Source: an uncultured Verrucomicrobiota bacterium
Lineage (GTDB): Bacteria > Verrucomicrobiota > Verrucomicrobiia > Verrucomicrobiales > Verrucomicrobiaceae
Assembly: GCA_903960845.1 (NCBI GenBank)
Contig: CAJCCF010000230.1
Span: forward strand, 1-36,785
DNA: 36,785 bases
Direction of reading: 5' to 3'
Numbering within the stretch: position 1 is the first letter of the stretch; every line of letters begins with the position of its first letter. The notes below the pieces were generated by a model. That model was not told the DNA's origin and did no database searches. It worked only from the letters and a program-made list of their open reading frames with translations. The translations under genes and the position numbers were made by a program. This document shows positions 28,286 to 36,785 of the stretch, in pieces.

Positions 28286-31200
28286 ATGAGTCCGATGATT
28301 CGATTCGTCATTCCTTCTTTGGCCCTGTGCTTCACACTCCCGGCTGCCGCTGCCGATGGGGCCGCTGACCGGGCCAAGGCGTATGCGGAGCGGATTCATC
28401 CGCTGCTGGTGAAGACCTGCGGGAAATGCCACGGCAAGGAACCCGAGGACAACGACCTTGACCTCACGAGCCTTGGCACCGTTGAGGCGCTCCTCGCACA
28501 GCCAAAGGTGCTGGAGGACATTGCCGAGAGATTGAATGAGGGCGACATGCCGCCGAAGAAGGCCGTGCAGCCAAGCCTGACCGAGCGCGAGCAGTTGCTG
28601 GGCTGGATCTCGGCGGCGGTGGATGCGATGGCGGCGGCGCACGCGGGCGACCCAGGGCCGGTGACGCTGCGTCGTCTGACCAATGCGGAGTATGATCATG
28701 CGGTGCGCGATCTCACGGGTGTAGCGATACGGCCAACCGTGGCCGGTGAGTTCGCGCCCGACAGTGTGGGCGGCGAGGGCTTTGCCAATGTCGGCGAGGC
28801 GATGCCGATGACTCCAGGGTTGGTGGAGCGCTATCATCAGGCCGCACGCTATGTCGCGGCTCGGGCGGTTTTGTTGCCGACGGGCTTCCGGTTTTCGTCT
28901 TCTCCAGATGGTCCGGACTGGACGGCGGAGGCGGAGAAAGCACTGCGCAGTTTTCACTCCCGCTATGCGGATAAATGGGGAAGGCCACCGCTTGCGGCGC
29001 ATCTCGCGGCGACGTTGAAACATCGCGACCGGCTCACTCGCGGCGGTCCCGCTGCCATCACGGAAGTCGCTGCAGAGGAGAAGCTCAACGTGACTTACCT
29101 GGCAGCGCTCTGGGCCGGACTCAGCGTCCAGCCGACAGCGGTGCCCGATGCACAATCGAAGCAGTGGGAGGAGAAAGCCGCCCAAGTGGAGGCCGAGAGG
29201 AAACGGCGGCAGTCGGCTCTCGACTCGGCGCACCAGAAAATCGAGTCGCGCTGGGCTGCGTCGAAACGGGTGCTCATGGAGTCGAAGGTGGCGGAAGCGG
29301 GCTCGATCCCCTTCGAGAAGAAGGTGTCGGTTCGGCGCGGCGAGTTGCTGCTCCTGACCGTGCTGCCTAACCAAAGCTACGGAGCCGACAGCACGCTCAT
29401 CGAATGGGACATCCGCGAAACGACCGGCGATCAGCGCACCTGGAGCGTCGCCGATGTGATTCCCGATCTGTTGAAGGGCAACCCCAGGCAGGACAAGCAC
29501 GGGGCCAGTTGGAGCTTTCTGGAGACAACATCCACCCCGGTGTTCCTGACTGAACCGCGCGACAGCAACGCCGAGCGAAGCGAGGTGAAATCGTGGAGCC
29601 TCGGCTCCGAGCCCTCGGTCTTCGTGAACACCGCCGCAAATCCATTGCAGGTCTGGACGAAGTTGCCCGCACGGTCGGTCTTCGTGCATCCGGGACCTAA
29701 GCGCCATGTGACGGTCGCCTGGACAAGCCCAATCGATGCCGAGGTCGTCGTCTCAGGCCGTGTCGCCGATGCCCATTCTTCCGGGGGCGACGGCGTGGCC
29801 TTCGAACTCTCGCATCTCACCGCACCGGAGCTGGGGCAGGCGCTGGCCGTTCTGGGAGAGCGGCCCGCCATCCTGCCGGGCGCTGGTCTGCCGAAGAACA
29901 TGCTCGGCTTGGTCCGCGAAACATGGCACGACGCCACGAGCGATCCCGCACCCATTCTCGCAGCGATCACGGCCATGCAGGACAAGTTGTTCGCGAGCCG
30001 CTACCTCAAGTATAAGCACAGTGTCCTGGCGGTGGGCAACGGCTTCCCTGCATGGGGGGATGCGACACGCATCGTCGCGCTGGAGCGCGTGCAGAGCGCG
30101 GCGCGCGAGCCAGTGTTTCGATTGGTCGTGCGGCAGGTGGCTCCGGCGGTGCCTGGCACGTTCGTGGTGTGGGACAAACTTCGATTGGAAGGTGGCGATG
30201 CACCCCCGCTCATCCTGGCGCAGCATCCCGAACTGCGCGCAGCCATCGAGGCTGCTTGCGGGCTTCACTTTGGTCAGCATCCACAAGGTCGCTCAGTGCC
30301 AGCGACGGCGCTGATCACCGGGGCAGGTTCGGAGTTGCGCATCGATTTGAAAAAACTGCCGGCACCGCTCTTGAAGGCCCTCGCCTTGCCGCGATTGCTG
30401 CACGCCGACGTGAGCCTCGATGCCGGCAGCCCGGAGACCGCCACGGTTCAGGCGCTGCTGCTGGCGGAGCCGGACTTCACAGACGCGAAGGATCCGAAGA
30501 AGCTCAATCCCCAGCGGACCAACCCAACTACTTTTCGCTCGGGCGACCCGCTCGTTGTGGACGAACCTGAGCTGCGTGTCGCACAGATCGTGCATCCTCG
30601 TGTCGCTGCTGAGCGCGCTCGACCTGCCGCTGATTTTCGCGCTCTGTTTCCACCCTCGGTGCTTTTTGAGCCGATCATCCCGCGTGATGCGCAGGGCAGC
30701 CTGTTCATGTTCCATCGCGAGGACGAACCGCTGCGTCGTCTCATGCTCAACGATGCGAGCCGCGAGGAGCTGGAGCGCCTGTGGAGCGAGCTGCATTTCC
30801 TGCGCGAGGACGCTCATGCCCACGCGCTGATGTATGCGGAGTTGCTGAAGTTTTACGCGAATCCGAACGGCGCACCGCGCATGGATTTCTTCTTCAATCC
30901 GGTCATCGGAGAACGTGTGAAGCGGGAGGAAGCGGCGCTGCTGGCCCAACAAGTCGCCGCCGAACCGAAGCACCTCGATGCGCTGCTCGCTTTCGCCGCA
31001 AGGGCCTGGCGTCGGTCCCTCGACACCGATGAACGCGAGACCCTTGTCTCTGCGTATCGCGCTGATCGTGCCGAGGGCATCAAGCATGAACCGGCATTTC
31101 GCGCCGCGCTGGCCCGCGTGCTGTCATCGCCGTGGTTCCTTTATCGGGTGGAGCAGCCGGCGGCCGGACCGCGCTGGCAACCGGTGTCGGGCAATGAATT

Positions 31201-32224
31201 GGCCACGCGGCTGAGCTTCCTGCTTTGGGACTCGATTCCTGATGATGAACTGCGTGCAGCAGCGCCGCGTCTGCACGAGGCCGCCGTGCTGGAGGCGCAG
31301 GTGCGCCGGATGATCAAAGACAGCCGCACGCGCGGCATGGCCGAGGAGTTCGGTGCTCGCTGGCTCGGCGTGCGGGACTTCGTCGCCAACCATGGCCGCA
31401 GCTTGAAGGACTTCCCCGAGTTCACGCCTGCCGTGCGTGACGCGCTAGCCGAGGAGCCAGTGCGTTTCTTTGAAGACCTGCTCATCAACGACCGCGCGGT
31501 GAGCGACGTGATCGCCACCGATGCCGTCATCGTCAATGACGTGCTCGCCAAGCACTACGGCATCCCCGGCGTGAGGGGGGCGGAGTGGCGTCGCGTGGAA
31601 AAAGTCGCCGCCCACGGTCGCGGCGGCCTGCTGGGACTCGGTGCGGTGCTCGCCAAGCAATCCGCCGCCGCCCGCACCAGCCCCATCAAGCGCGGTGCCT
31701 GGGTGGCCCACATGCTCGGTGACCGGCTCCCGAAGCCCCCGCCCAATGTGCCGCCGCTGCCCGATGCTGTGCCGGTCGGCCTGAGCGTGCGCGAACTGAC
31801 CGAGCGCCACCGCAAGGATGCCAACTGCGCCGCCTGCCACGTCCGCATCGACCCGTATGGGATGACGCTGGAGCAGTTCGATGCCATCGGCCGCTTGCGG
31901 CCCGCCAGCGCGATGAAGCCCGGCGAGAGCCGCGCGACGCTGCGCGACGGCACCGATGTCCATGATTTCGTCGGCCTGCGAAACTACATCGCCGGCCCGC
32001 GACGCGAGGACCTGCTGCGCACACTCGCCCGCAAGCTGACCGGCTACGCCCTGAGCCGCGCCGTGCTGCCCTCGGACCGCGCGCTCGTTGATGAAGTGAG
32101 CAAGACCATGATCACCGGCGGACGCTGGTCAGACGCCCTGCTCGTCATCGTCCGCAGCGAACAATTCCGCTGCATCCGGCCCGCAGCCGAAACACAGAAA
32201 TCGGCAGTCAACCGGACCAAATGA
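28286..32224 (+). CDS. Large PSD-type cytochrome protein (PSCyt1, DUF1587, embedded module, DUF1592/1588/1585)
   Basis: Signal peptide, 'LLVKTCGKCHGKEPEDNDLDL', 'LRRLTNAEYDHAVRDLTG', '[39 protein letters not shown]', 'CAACHVRIDPYGMTLEQFDAIGRLRP'. Confidence 0.9.
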   Translation: MSPMIRFVIPSLALCFTLPAAAADGAADRAKAYAERIHPLLVKTCGKCHGKEPEDNDLDLTSLGTVEALLAQPKVLEDIAERLNEGDMPPKKAVQPSLTEREQLLGWISAAVDAMAAAHAGDPGPVTLRRLTNAEYDHAVRDLTGVAIRPTVAGEFAPDSVGGEGFANVGEAMPMTPGLVERYHQAARYVAARAVLLPTGFRFSSSPDGPDWTAEAEKALRSFHSRYADKWGRPPLAAHLAATLKHRDRLTRGGPAAITEVAAEEKLNVTYLAALWAGLSVQPTAVPDAQSKQWEEKAAQVEAERKRRQSALDSAHQKIESRWAASKRVLMESKVAEAGSIPFEKKVSVRRGELLLLTVLPNQSYGADSTLIEWDIRETTGDQRTWSVADVIPDLLKGNPRQDKHGASWSFLETTSTPVFLTEPRDSNAERSEVKSWSLGSEPSVFVNTAANPLQVWTKLPARSVFVHPGPKRHVTVAWTSPIDAEVVVSGRVADAHSSGGDGVAFELSHLTAPELGQALAVLGERPAILPGAGLPKNMLGLVRETWHDATSDPAPILAAITAMQDKLFASRYLKYKHSVLAVGNGFPAWGDATRIVALERVQSAAREPVFRLVVRQVAPAVPGTFVVWDKLRLEGGDAPPLILAQHPELRAAIEAACGLHFGQHPQGRSVPATALITGAGSELRIDLKKLPAPLLKALALPRLLHADVSLDAGSPETATVQALLLAEPDFTDAKDPKKLNPQRTNPTTFRSGDPLVVDEPELRVAQIVHPRVAAERARPAADFRALFPPSVLFEPIIPRDAQGSLFMFHREDEPLRRLMLNDASREELERLWSELHFLREDAHAHALMYAELLKFYANPNGAPRMDFFFNPVIGERVKREEAALLAQQVAAEPKHLDALLAFAARAWRRSLDTDERETLVSAYRADRAEGIKHEPAFRAALARVLSSPWFLYRVEQPAAGPRWQPVSGNELATRLSFLLWDSIPDDELRAAAPRLHEAAVLEAQVRRMIKDSRTRGMAEEFGARWLGVRDFVANHGRSLKDFPEFTPAVRDALAEEPVRFFEDLLINDRAVSDVIATDAVIVNDVLAKHYGIPGVRGAEWRRVEKVAAHGRGGLLGLGAVLAKQSAAARTSPIKRGAWVAHMLGDRLPKPPPNVPPLPDAVPVGLSVRELTERHRKDANCAACHVRIDPYGMTLEQFDAIGRLRPASAMKPGESRATLRDGTDVHDFVGLRNYIAGPRREDLLRTLARKLTGYALSRAVLPSDRALVDEVSKTMITGGRWSDALLVIVRSEQFRCIRPAAETQKSAVNRTK

Positions 32225-32231
32225 GAAACGC

Positions 32232-33440
32232 ATGAGAACCACTGTCACACTCATCACCACCCTCCTGCTCGCACCGCTGGCCGCGCTGCACGCACAAACC
32301 CCGGAGCCGGATGTCGGCATCGGGTTCGCCACTGCGTCCCCGCTGGCGGAGTTCCTCGGGGAACCGCTCCTGGTCCCGATGCAGAAAGTCTGGGAGAAAC
32401 GCGGCGGCTGGGGCGGCATCCTCACGGCGAAGGACGGCACGGTGATCGCCTTTCAGTCGCCTGGAGGCGGCAATTGCCGACGCAGTCGTGACGGTGGCAG
32501 GACGTGGGACGCCAATGTCCCGGTCGCGCCCGAGGCGAAGAACGGGCGAGGCCTGGTCGATGAGACCACGGGCGACGTCCTCTACGCCAATCCGGGAGCC
32601 GGCTGGCTTTACCGCAGCCGCGATCATGGCGCGAACTGGCAGCGGGAAAGTGCGCAAGCGCGGGCGGATGGATTCGGAAACATTCCCGGCAAGGATATCG
32701 GCGTGCTCGCCATGCAGTGCGGCATCACGCTCGCATTCGGGAAACACCGGGGAAGGCTCATCATGCCGGCGCGGGTCGCGGGACCGAAGGACTCCAATGC
32801 GGTGGAATGGCGGCCGTATCATTACAGCAGCGCACTCTACAGCGACGACGGCGGCGCGACGTGGCGGACGAGCAAGCCCTTTCCCGTTCTCGGCACCGGC
32901 GAGGCTGCGCTCGCGGAGCTTTCCGATGGGACCATTCTCTACAACTCCCGAGAGCACATGACGCGCGGCAACCGCTTCATGGCGCACAGCGACGACGGCG
33001 GCGACCTCTGGCTCGGGGCCTACCGCAGCGCCGACCTGCCCGATGGCGTGCGCGGCACCTCGTATGGCTGCCTTGGCGGCATGGTGCGGCTTCCCATCGC
33101 CGGGCATGACATTCTTCTCTACAGCAATCTGGATTCCGATGCTGGCAGGATGCCCGCGCAAACCGGCGGCTCCACCCGCGATGGAAGCGAGAAGGTTACC
33201 GTCTGGGCCAGCTTCGATGGAGGCCGCACCTGGCCGGTCAAACGGCTCGTCCACGACGGCCCCGGCGCCTACTCCACGCTCGCGGTGGGCCGCACCGGCA
33301 CGCCGAGCCAGGGGAAGATCTACCTGCTCTTCGAAGGCGGCCCGAAGGCGTGGGACGAGGCCGTGCACGTGGCGGCCTTCAATCTGAGCTGGGTGCTCAA
33401 CGGCCGCGACATCGACCCCTTACTAGGCAAGGCACGCTGA
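32232..33440 (+). CDS. Secreted sialidase-like (BNR) protein
   Basis: Signal peptide 'MRTTVTLITTLLLAPLAALHAQ'; Asp-box-like 'SRDGGRTWDANV', 'SRDHGANWQRE', 'SDDGGATWRTS', 'SFDGGRTWPVKRLVHDGPGAYSTLAV'. Confidence 0.88.
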   Translation: MRTTVTLITTLLLAPLAALHAQTPEPDVGIGFATASPLAEFLGEPLLVPMQKVWEKRGGWGGILTAKDGTVIAFQSPGGGNCRRSRDGGRTWDANVPVAPEAKNGRGLVDETTGDVLYANPGAGWLYRSRDHGANWQRESAQARADGFGNIPGKDIGVLAMQCGITLAFGKHRGRLIMPARVAGPKDSNAVEWRPYHYSSALYSDDGGATWRTSKPFPVLGTGEAALAELSDGTILYNSREHMTRGNRFMAHSDDGGDLWLGAYRSADLPDGVRGTSYGCLGGMVRLPIAGHDILLYSNLDSDAGRMPAQTGGSTRDGSEKVTVWASFDGGRTWPVKRLVHDGPGAYSTLAVGRTGTPSQGKIYLLFEGGPKAWDEAVHVAAFNLSWVLNGRDIDPLLGKAR

Positions 33441-33462
33441 TCCTCAACGACAGAACCAGAAG

Positions 33463-35736
33463 ATGAAATCCACCGTCACACTTATCACCGCCATCCTGCT
33501 CGCGCTGCTGGCCGCGCTGCACGCCGCTGAACCTGTCACCATTGATCTCACCAAGCGCACCTGGCAGGGCATCCCCGGCCATGAACGCACGGAGAAGGGC
33601 CGCGTGTTTGTCTCGTGGTTCACGGGTGGAACGCATGAGCCACAACCGGAGAACACGGTCGTGCTTTCGCAAAGCGACGATGGCGGCAAGACCTTCTCCG
33701 CGCCGCAGGCGATGGGTTTGCCTCTGAATGATGGCACGCGCTGCTACGACCCGTGCCTGTGGATTGATCCGAAAGGGCGGCTCTGGTATCTCTTCAATCG
33801 CAGCGTCAAGGACAGCACCCGGCATGGAGTCTATGCACGCATCTGCGATGCCCCGGATGCCACGCCGCCGGTCTGGGGCGCGGAGTTCCGTGTCGGATTC
33901 GATAGCCCCTTCAGCTTCCGCATGAACAAACCCATTGTGCTCTCATCCGGCGAATGGGTGCTGCCGGTGGTGCATGCGCTGGAGCCGTTGGCGGGCTGGG
34001 CGGGATTCGATCCGAAACAGGTCTTCGGCGGGGCGATCTCCACCGATGAAGGCAAGACCTGGAAGTTGCATGGCGCGGTGAAGACCGAGAAGGCAGGTCT
34101 CGAAAACATGATCGTCGAACTGAAGGACGGACGTCTGTGGATGCTCATCCGCACCGAGAAGGTGCTGTGGGAGAGTCATTCCTCCGACAAAGGTCGCACC
34201 TGGACGAAAGGCAGGCCGACCACCATCGCCACGCCGCATTCGCGCTTCTTCATCCGGCGTCTCGCCTCAGGCCATCTGCTGCTGGTGAACCACTACAAGT
34301 TCACCGGACGCAGCCACCTCAGCGCGCAGCTTTCCACCGACGACGGCGCGACGTGGAACGACGGCCTGCTGCTCGATGAACGCAGCGGCGTCTCCTATCC
34401 CGACGGCGTGCAGGACAAGGACGGCCTCATCTGGATCACCTATGATCGCGATCGCGGCGGCGCAGGCGAGATCCTGCTCGCGAAGTTCAAAGAAAAAGAC
34501 GTGGCTGCAGGCAAGAACGTCTCCGGTGCCGTGAGCCTGAAGCAGGTGGTGAACAAGCTCAAAAAGCCTGCCACTGCCCCGAAGCCCGCCGTCAAGATCA
34601 CGCAGGAGCTTCTCAACAGCGTCCACGTCACGCCGAAGCTCATCTTCGATCCGATGCCCGCCTATGGCCAAAAGTATCTGCCCTTCGCGATGGCGGCGAG
34701 CATGGAGTCCACGAAGAAAGGCCGTCTCTGGACCTGCTGGGCGGGCGGGCAGGATGGACCAAATGCCTACCTGCTGGCGAGTTACAGCGATGACCAGGGC
34801 AAGTCGTGGCGCGATCCGGTTTTCGTGATCGACCCGCAGGCGCATGGCTTGAAGATGGGCACGCGGCTCGGCTCCTTTTGGTGCGATCCGAAGGGGCGGC
34901 TCTGGCTCTTCTTCCATCAGTCCGTCGGCATGTTCGACGGCAGTTGCAGCAACTGGTTCGTCCGCTGCGACGATCCCGATGCGGAGAAGCCCGTGTGGAC
35001 GCAGCCGGTTTACATCGGCTTCGGCGCGTCATTGAACAAACCCATCGTGCGCAAGAACGGCGAATGGATTTTGCCCGTGTCACTGTGGGAGCGCTGGCAC
35101 ATCGACAAGCCCTTCGCGGATTGCTACCACGAACTCGATGCCGTGCGCGGTTCGAACGTCTTCGTCTCCGATGACGAAGGCAGTCACTGGCGCTATCGCG
35201 GTGGGATCATCTACAAGGACAGTTGCTTCAACGAGCACACCGTGGCGGAGTTGAACGACGGGCGTCTCTGGATGCTCTCGCGCGGCATGAAGGCGACCTT
35301 CCAGAGCTTTTCCGCCGATGGCGGCAAGACCTGGCAGCCGCAGTCCATCGCCTTTCCGCATGTGAACAGCAAGGCCGTCATCCGCCGCCTGCAATCCGGC
35401 AACCTGCTCGTCATCCGTCACGGCCAGGACATGACAAAGGCCACCGATGGTCGCAAAGAACTCACCGCCTTCCTCTCCACCGATGACGGCAAGACCTGGT
35501 CCGGCAAGCTGCTGCTCGACGAACGCGACAACGTCTCCTACCCCGACATCGCCCAGGCCTCGAACGGCGACATCTACGTCCAGTACGATCGCGAGCGCAC
35601 CGGCGCAGCGGAGATCCTCTTCGCCCGCTTCCGCGAGGAGGACGTGCAGGCTGGCAGTCTTGTCAGCAAAAACACCGCGCTGAAAAACCTCGTGAAGAGC
35701 AAGCTGGGGATGAATCACGGCTCCGGCGGCAACTAA
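33463..35736 (+). CDS. Secreted protein with two tandem sialidase/BNR domains
   Basis: Asp boxes in both halves: 'SDDGGKTFSAP', 'SSDKGRTWTKG', 'STDDGATWNDG' and 'SDDQGKSWRDP', 'SADGGKTWQPQ', 'STDDGKTWSGK'. The halves share 'LLLDER(S/D)(G/N)VSYPD' and 'IWITYDRDRGGAGEILLAKFKEKD' / 'IYVQYDRERTGAAEILFARFREED'. Confidence 0.9.
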   Translation: MKSTVTLITAILLALLAALHAAEPVTIDLTKRTWQGIPGHERTEKGRVFVSWFTGGTHEPQPENTVVLSQSDDGGKTFSAPQAMGLPLNDGTRCYDPCLWIDPKGRLWYLFNRSVKDSTRHGVYARICDAPDATPPVWGAEFRVGFDSPFSFRMNKPIVLSSGEWVLPVVHALEPLAGWAGFDPKQVFGGAISTDEGKTWKLHGAVKTEKAGLENMIVELKDGRLWMLIRTEKVLWESHSSDKGRTWTKGRPTTIATPHSRFFIRRLASGHLLLVNHYKFTGRSHLSAQLSTDDGATWNDGLLLDERSGVSYPDGVQDKDGLIWITYDRDRGGAGEILLAKFKEKDVAAGKNVSGAVSLKQVVNKLKKPATAPKPAVKITQELLNSVHVTPKLIFDPMPAYGQKYLPFAMAASMESTKKGRLWTCWAGGQDGPNAYLLASYSDDQGKSWRDPVFVIDPQAHGLKMGTRLGSFWCDPKGRLWLFFHQSVGMFDGSCSNWFVRCDDPDAEKPVWTQPVYIGFGASLNKPIVRKNGEWILPVSLWERWHIDKPFADCYHELDAVRGSNVFVSDDEGSHWRYRGGIIYKDSCFNEHTVAELNDGRLWMLSRGMKATFQSFSADGGKTWQPQSIAFPHVNSKAVIRRLQSGNLLVIRHGQDMTKATDGRKELTAFLSTDDGKTWSGKLLLDERDNVSYPDIAQASNGDIYVQYDRERTGAAEILFARFREEDVQAGSLVSKNTALKNLVKSKLGMNHGSGGN

Positions 35737-35777
35737 AACTCCACCAAACCACATCACTCACACCCCAAACTCAACCC

Positions 35778-36785
35778 ATGAACATTCAACGCAACAACTG
35801 GCTCATCAGCCGCCGCCATGCGCTTCGCGGAATCGGGGCGACACTCGCCTTGCCTTTGCTCGATTGCATGAAACCAGCCCGGGCCGCCGCCGCGAGCACT
35901 GCCAGTCTGCCGCCGACGCGCACGCTGGTCACCTTCACCGGCATGGGCTTCCACTCGAAGCACTGGTGGGCCAAGGGCGACGGAGCCGCGATGGAACTCG
36001 GCCCTTGCCTGAAGCCGCTGGAGTCCTGGAAGGAGCGCATGGTTTTCCTGCGCGGCCTTTGGAACGAGCAGGCAAACAACGGAATCATCCACTGCATGCA
36101 GACGGGCAACATGCTCAGCGGCGCGACCATGGCGAAGAACGAGGTCCACACGGGTGTCAGCTTCGATCAGGTGATGGCGCGGCAGATCGGCGACCGCACC
36201 CGGCTGCCTTCGCTGGTGCTCGGCTGCGAGGAGGCTGTGCCCGGACTGCAGGATGGTCATCCGCTGCTCTACGGCTCGCACATTTCTTGGAGTTCGCCCG
36301 TGTCGCCAACCTGGACGGAAACACGGCCCGCGCTCGCATTTGACCAGCTCTTCCGCACCGAGCGCAACCGTGATGACCGCCGCGTCGTCGATGCCGTGCT
36401 CGAGGATGCCAAATCCCTGCAACGCAAGCTCTCCAGCACGGACCGTCAGCGCTTTGAGGAGTATCTCGGCTCCGTCCACGAGATCGAGGGCCGCATCAAA
36501 CGGGCCGGCAAGGAACGCGCGGCCGGTGAATGGAAACCGACCCTCACCAGCCCCGATCGCCCGCGCCCTACCGACGGCATCCCGGCGGATCTTCCCGAGT
36601 ATTGGAAGCTCATGAATGACATCCTCATTCTTGCCTTCCGCACGGACTCCACGCGCATCGCGACCATGAAATACTGCAACGACGCCTCTACCATCGTCCA
36701 CGCGCACCTCGGGATCCGCGATCACCATCACTACATCGCTCACTCGCAGCCGGACGATCTCATCACGCTCAACCAGTTCTTCATG
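35778..36785 (+). CDS. DUF1552 family protein, N-terminal part (3' end outside window)
   Basis: 'MNIQRNNWLISRRHALRGIGATLALPLLDCMKPARAA...TLVTFTGMGFHSKHWW...'. Open through base 36785, so it is missing from the ORF track, which needs a stop codon. Confidence 0.9.
   Translation, partial: MNIQRNNWLISRRHALRGIGATLALPLLDCMKPARAAAASTASLPPTRTLVTFTGMGFHSKHWWAKGDGAAMELGPCLKPLESWKERMVFLRGLWNEQANNGIIHCMQTGNMLSGATMAKNEVHTGVSFDQVMARQIGDRTRLPSLVLGCEEAVPGLQDGHPLLYGSHISWSSPVSPTWTETRPALAFDQLFRTERNRDDRRVVDAVLEDAKSLQRKLSSTDRQRFEEYLGSVHEIEGRIKRAGKERAAGEWKPTLTSPDRPRPTDGIPADLPEYWKLMNDILILAFRTDSTRIATMKYCNDASTIVHAHLGIRDHHHYIAHSQPDDLITLNQFFM

Noticed and set aside
28163-29707. 514-aa minus-strand ORF
   Set aside because: Antisense to the GntR copy 2 end and the 28286 cytochrome gene; no signal peptide or domain motif, low-complexity composition.
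32208-33368. 386-aa minus-strand ORF
   Set aside because: Antisense to the BNR protein; no recognisable domain.
1-36785. CRISPR array, tRNA, rRNA or canonical transposase/integrase
   Set aside because: No regularly spaced repeats, RNA gene signatures or DDE/tyrosine-recombinase motifs seen in the reading; some small RNA genes could be missed by eye.

Overview
The window is about 36.8 kb of GC-rich bacterial chromosome. All supported genes lie on the + strand. The gene content (planctomycete-type cytochrome/PSD proteins, DUF1552, DUF1501, GxxExxY) suggests a Verrucomicrobia/Planctomycetes-type genome; this is an inference from gene content, not a database match. It holds a glycolate-oxidase-like glcDEF operon, a secreted PQQ-type dehydrogenase fused to PKD, cytochrome c and possible carbohydrate-binding regions, an aldose 1-epimerase, an MFS transporter, and two near-identical GntR/FCD regulators with GGTATAC palindromic operators. 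It also holds four large heme-motif PSD-family proteins (two DUF1549/DUF1553, two DUF1587/1592/1588/1585), three DUF1552 proteins (two truncated by the window), one DUF1501 protein, an LRR protein, two sialidase/BNR proteins, and three tandem paralogs of an unassigned secreted family. The most unusual items are: (1) a GxxExxY (PDDEXK-like) gene bounded by two copies of a hairpin-forming repeat, apparently inserted between normally paired DUF1592 and DUF1552 genes, with a possible partial third end about 5.4 kb downstream; (2) the tandem triplicated secreted family; (3) a homologous module embedded in two different cytochrome architectures; (4) duplicated regulator/operator modules; (5) short intergenic repeats that run into signal-peptide coding sequence. 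I saw no rRNA, tRNA, CRISPR array or canonical transposase. All family calls come from reading motifs by eye; no searches were run.
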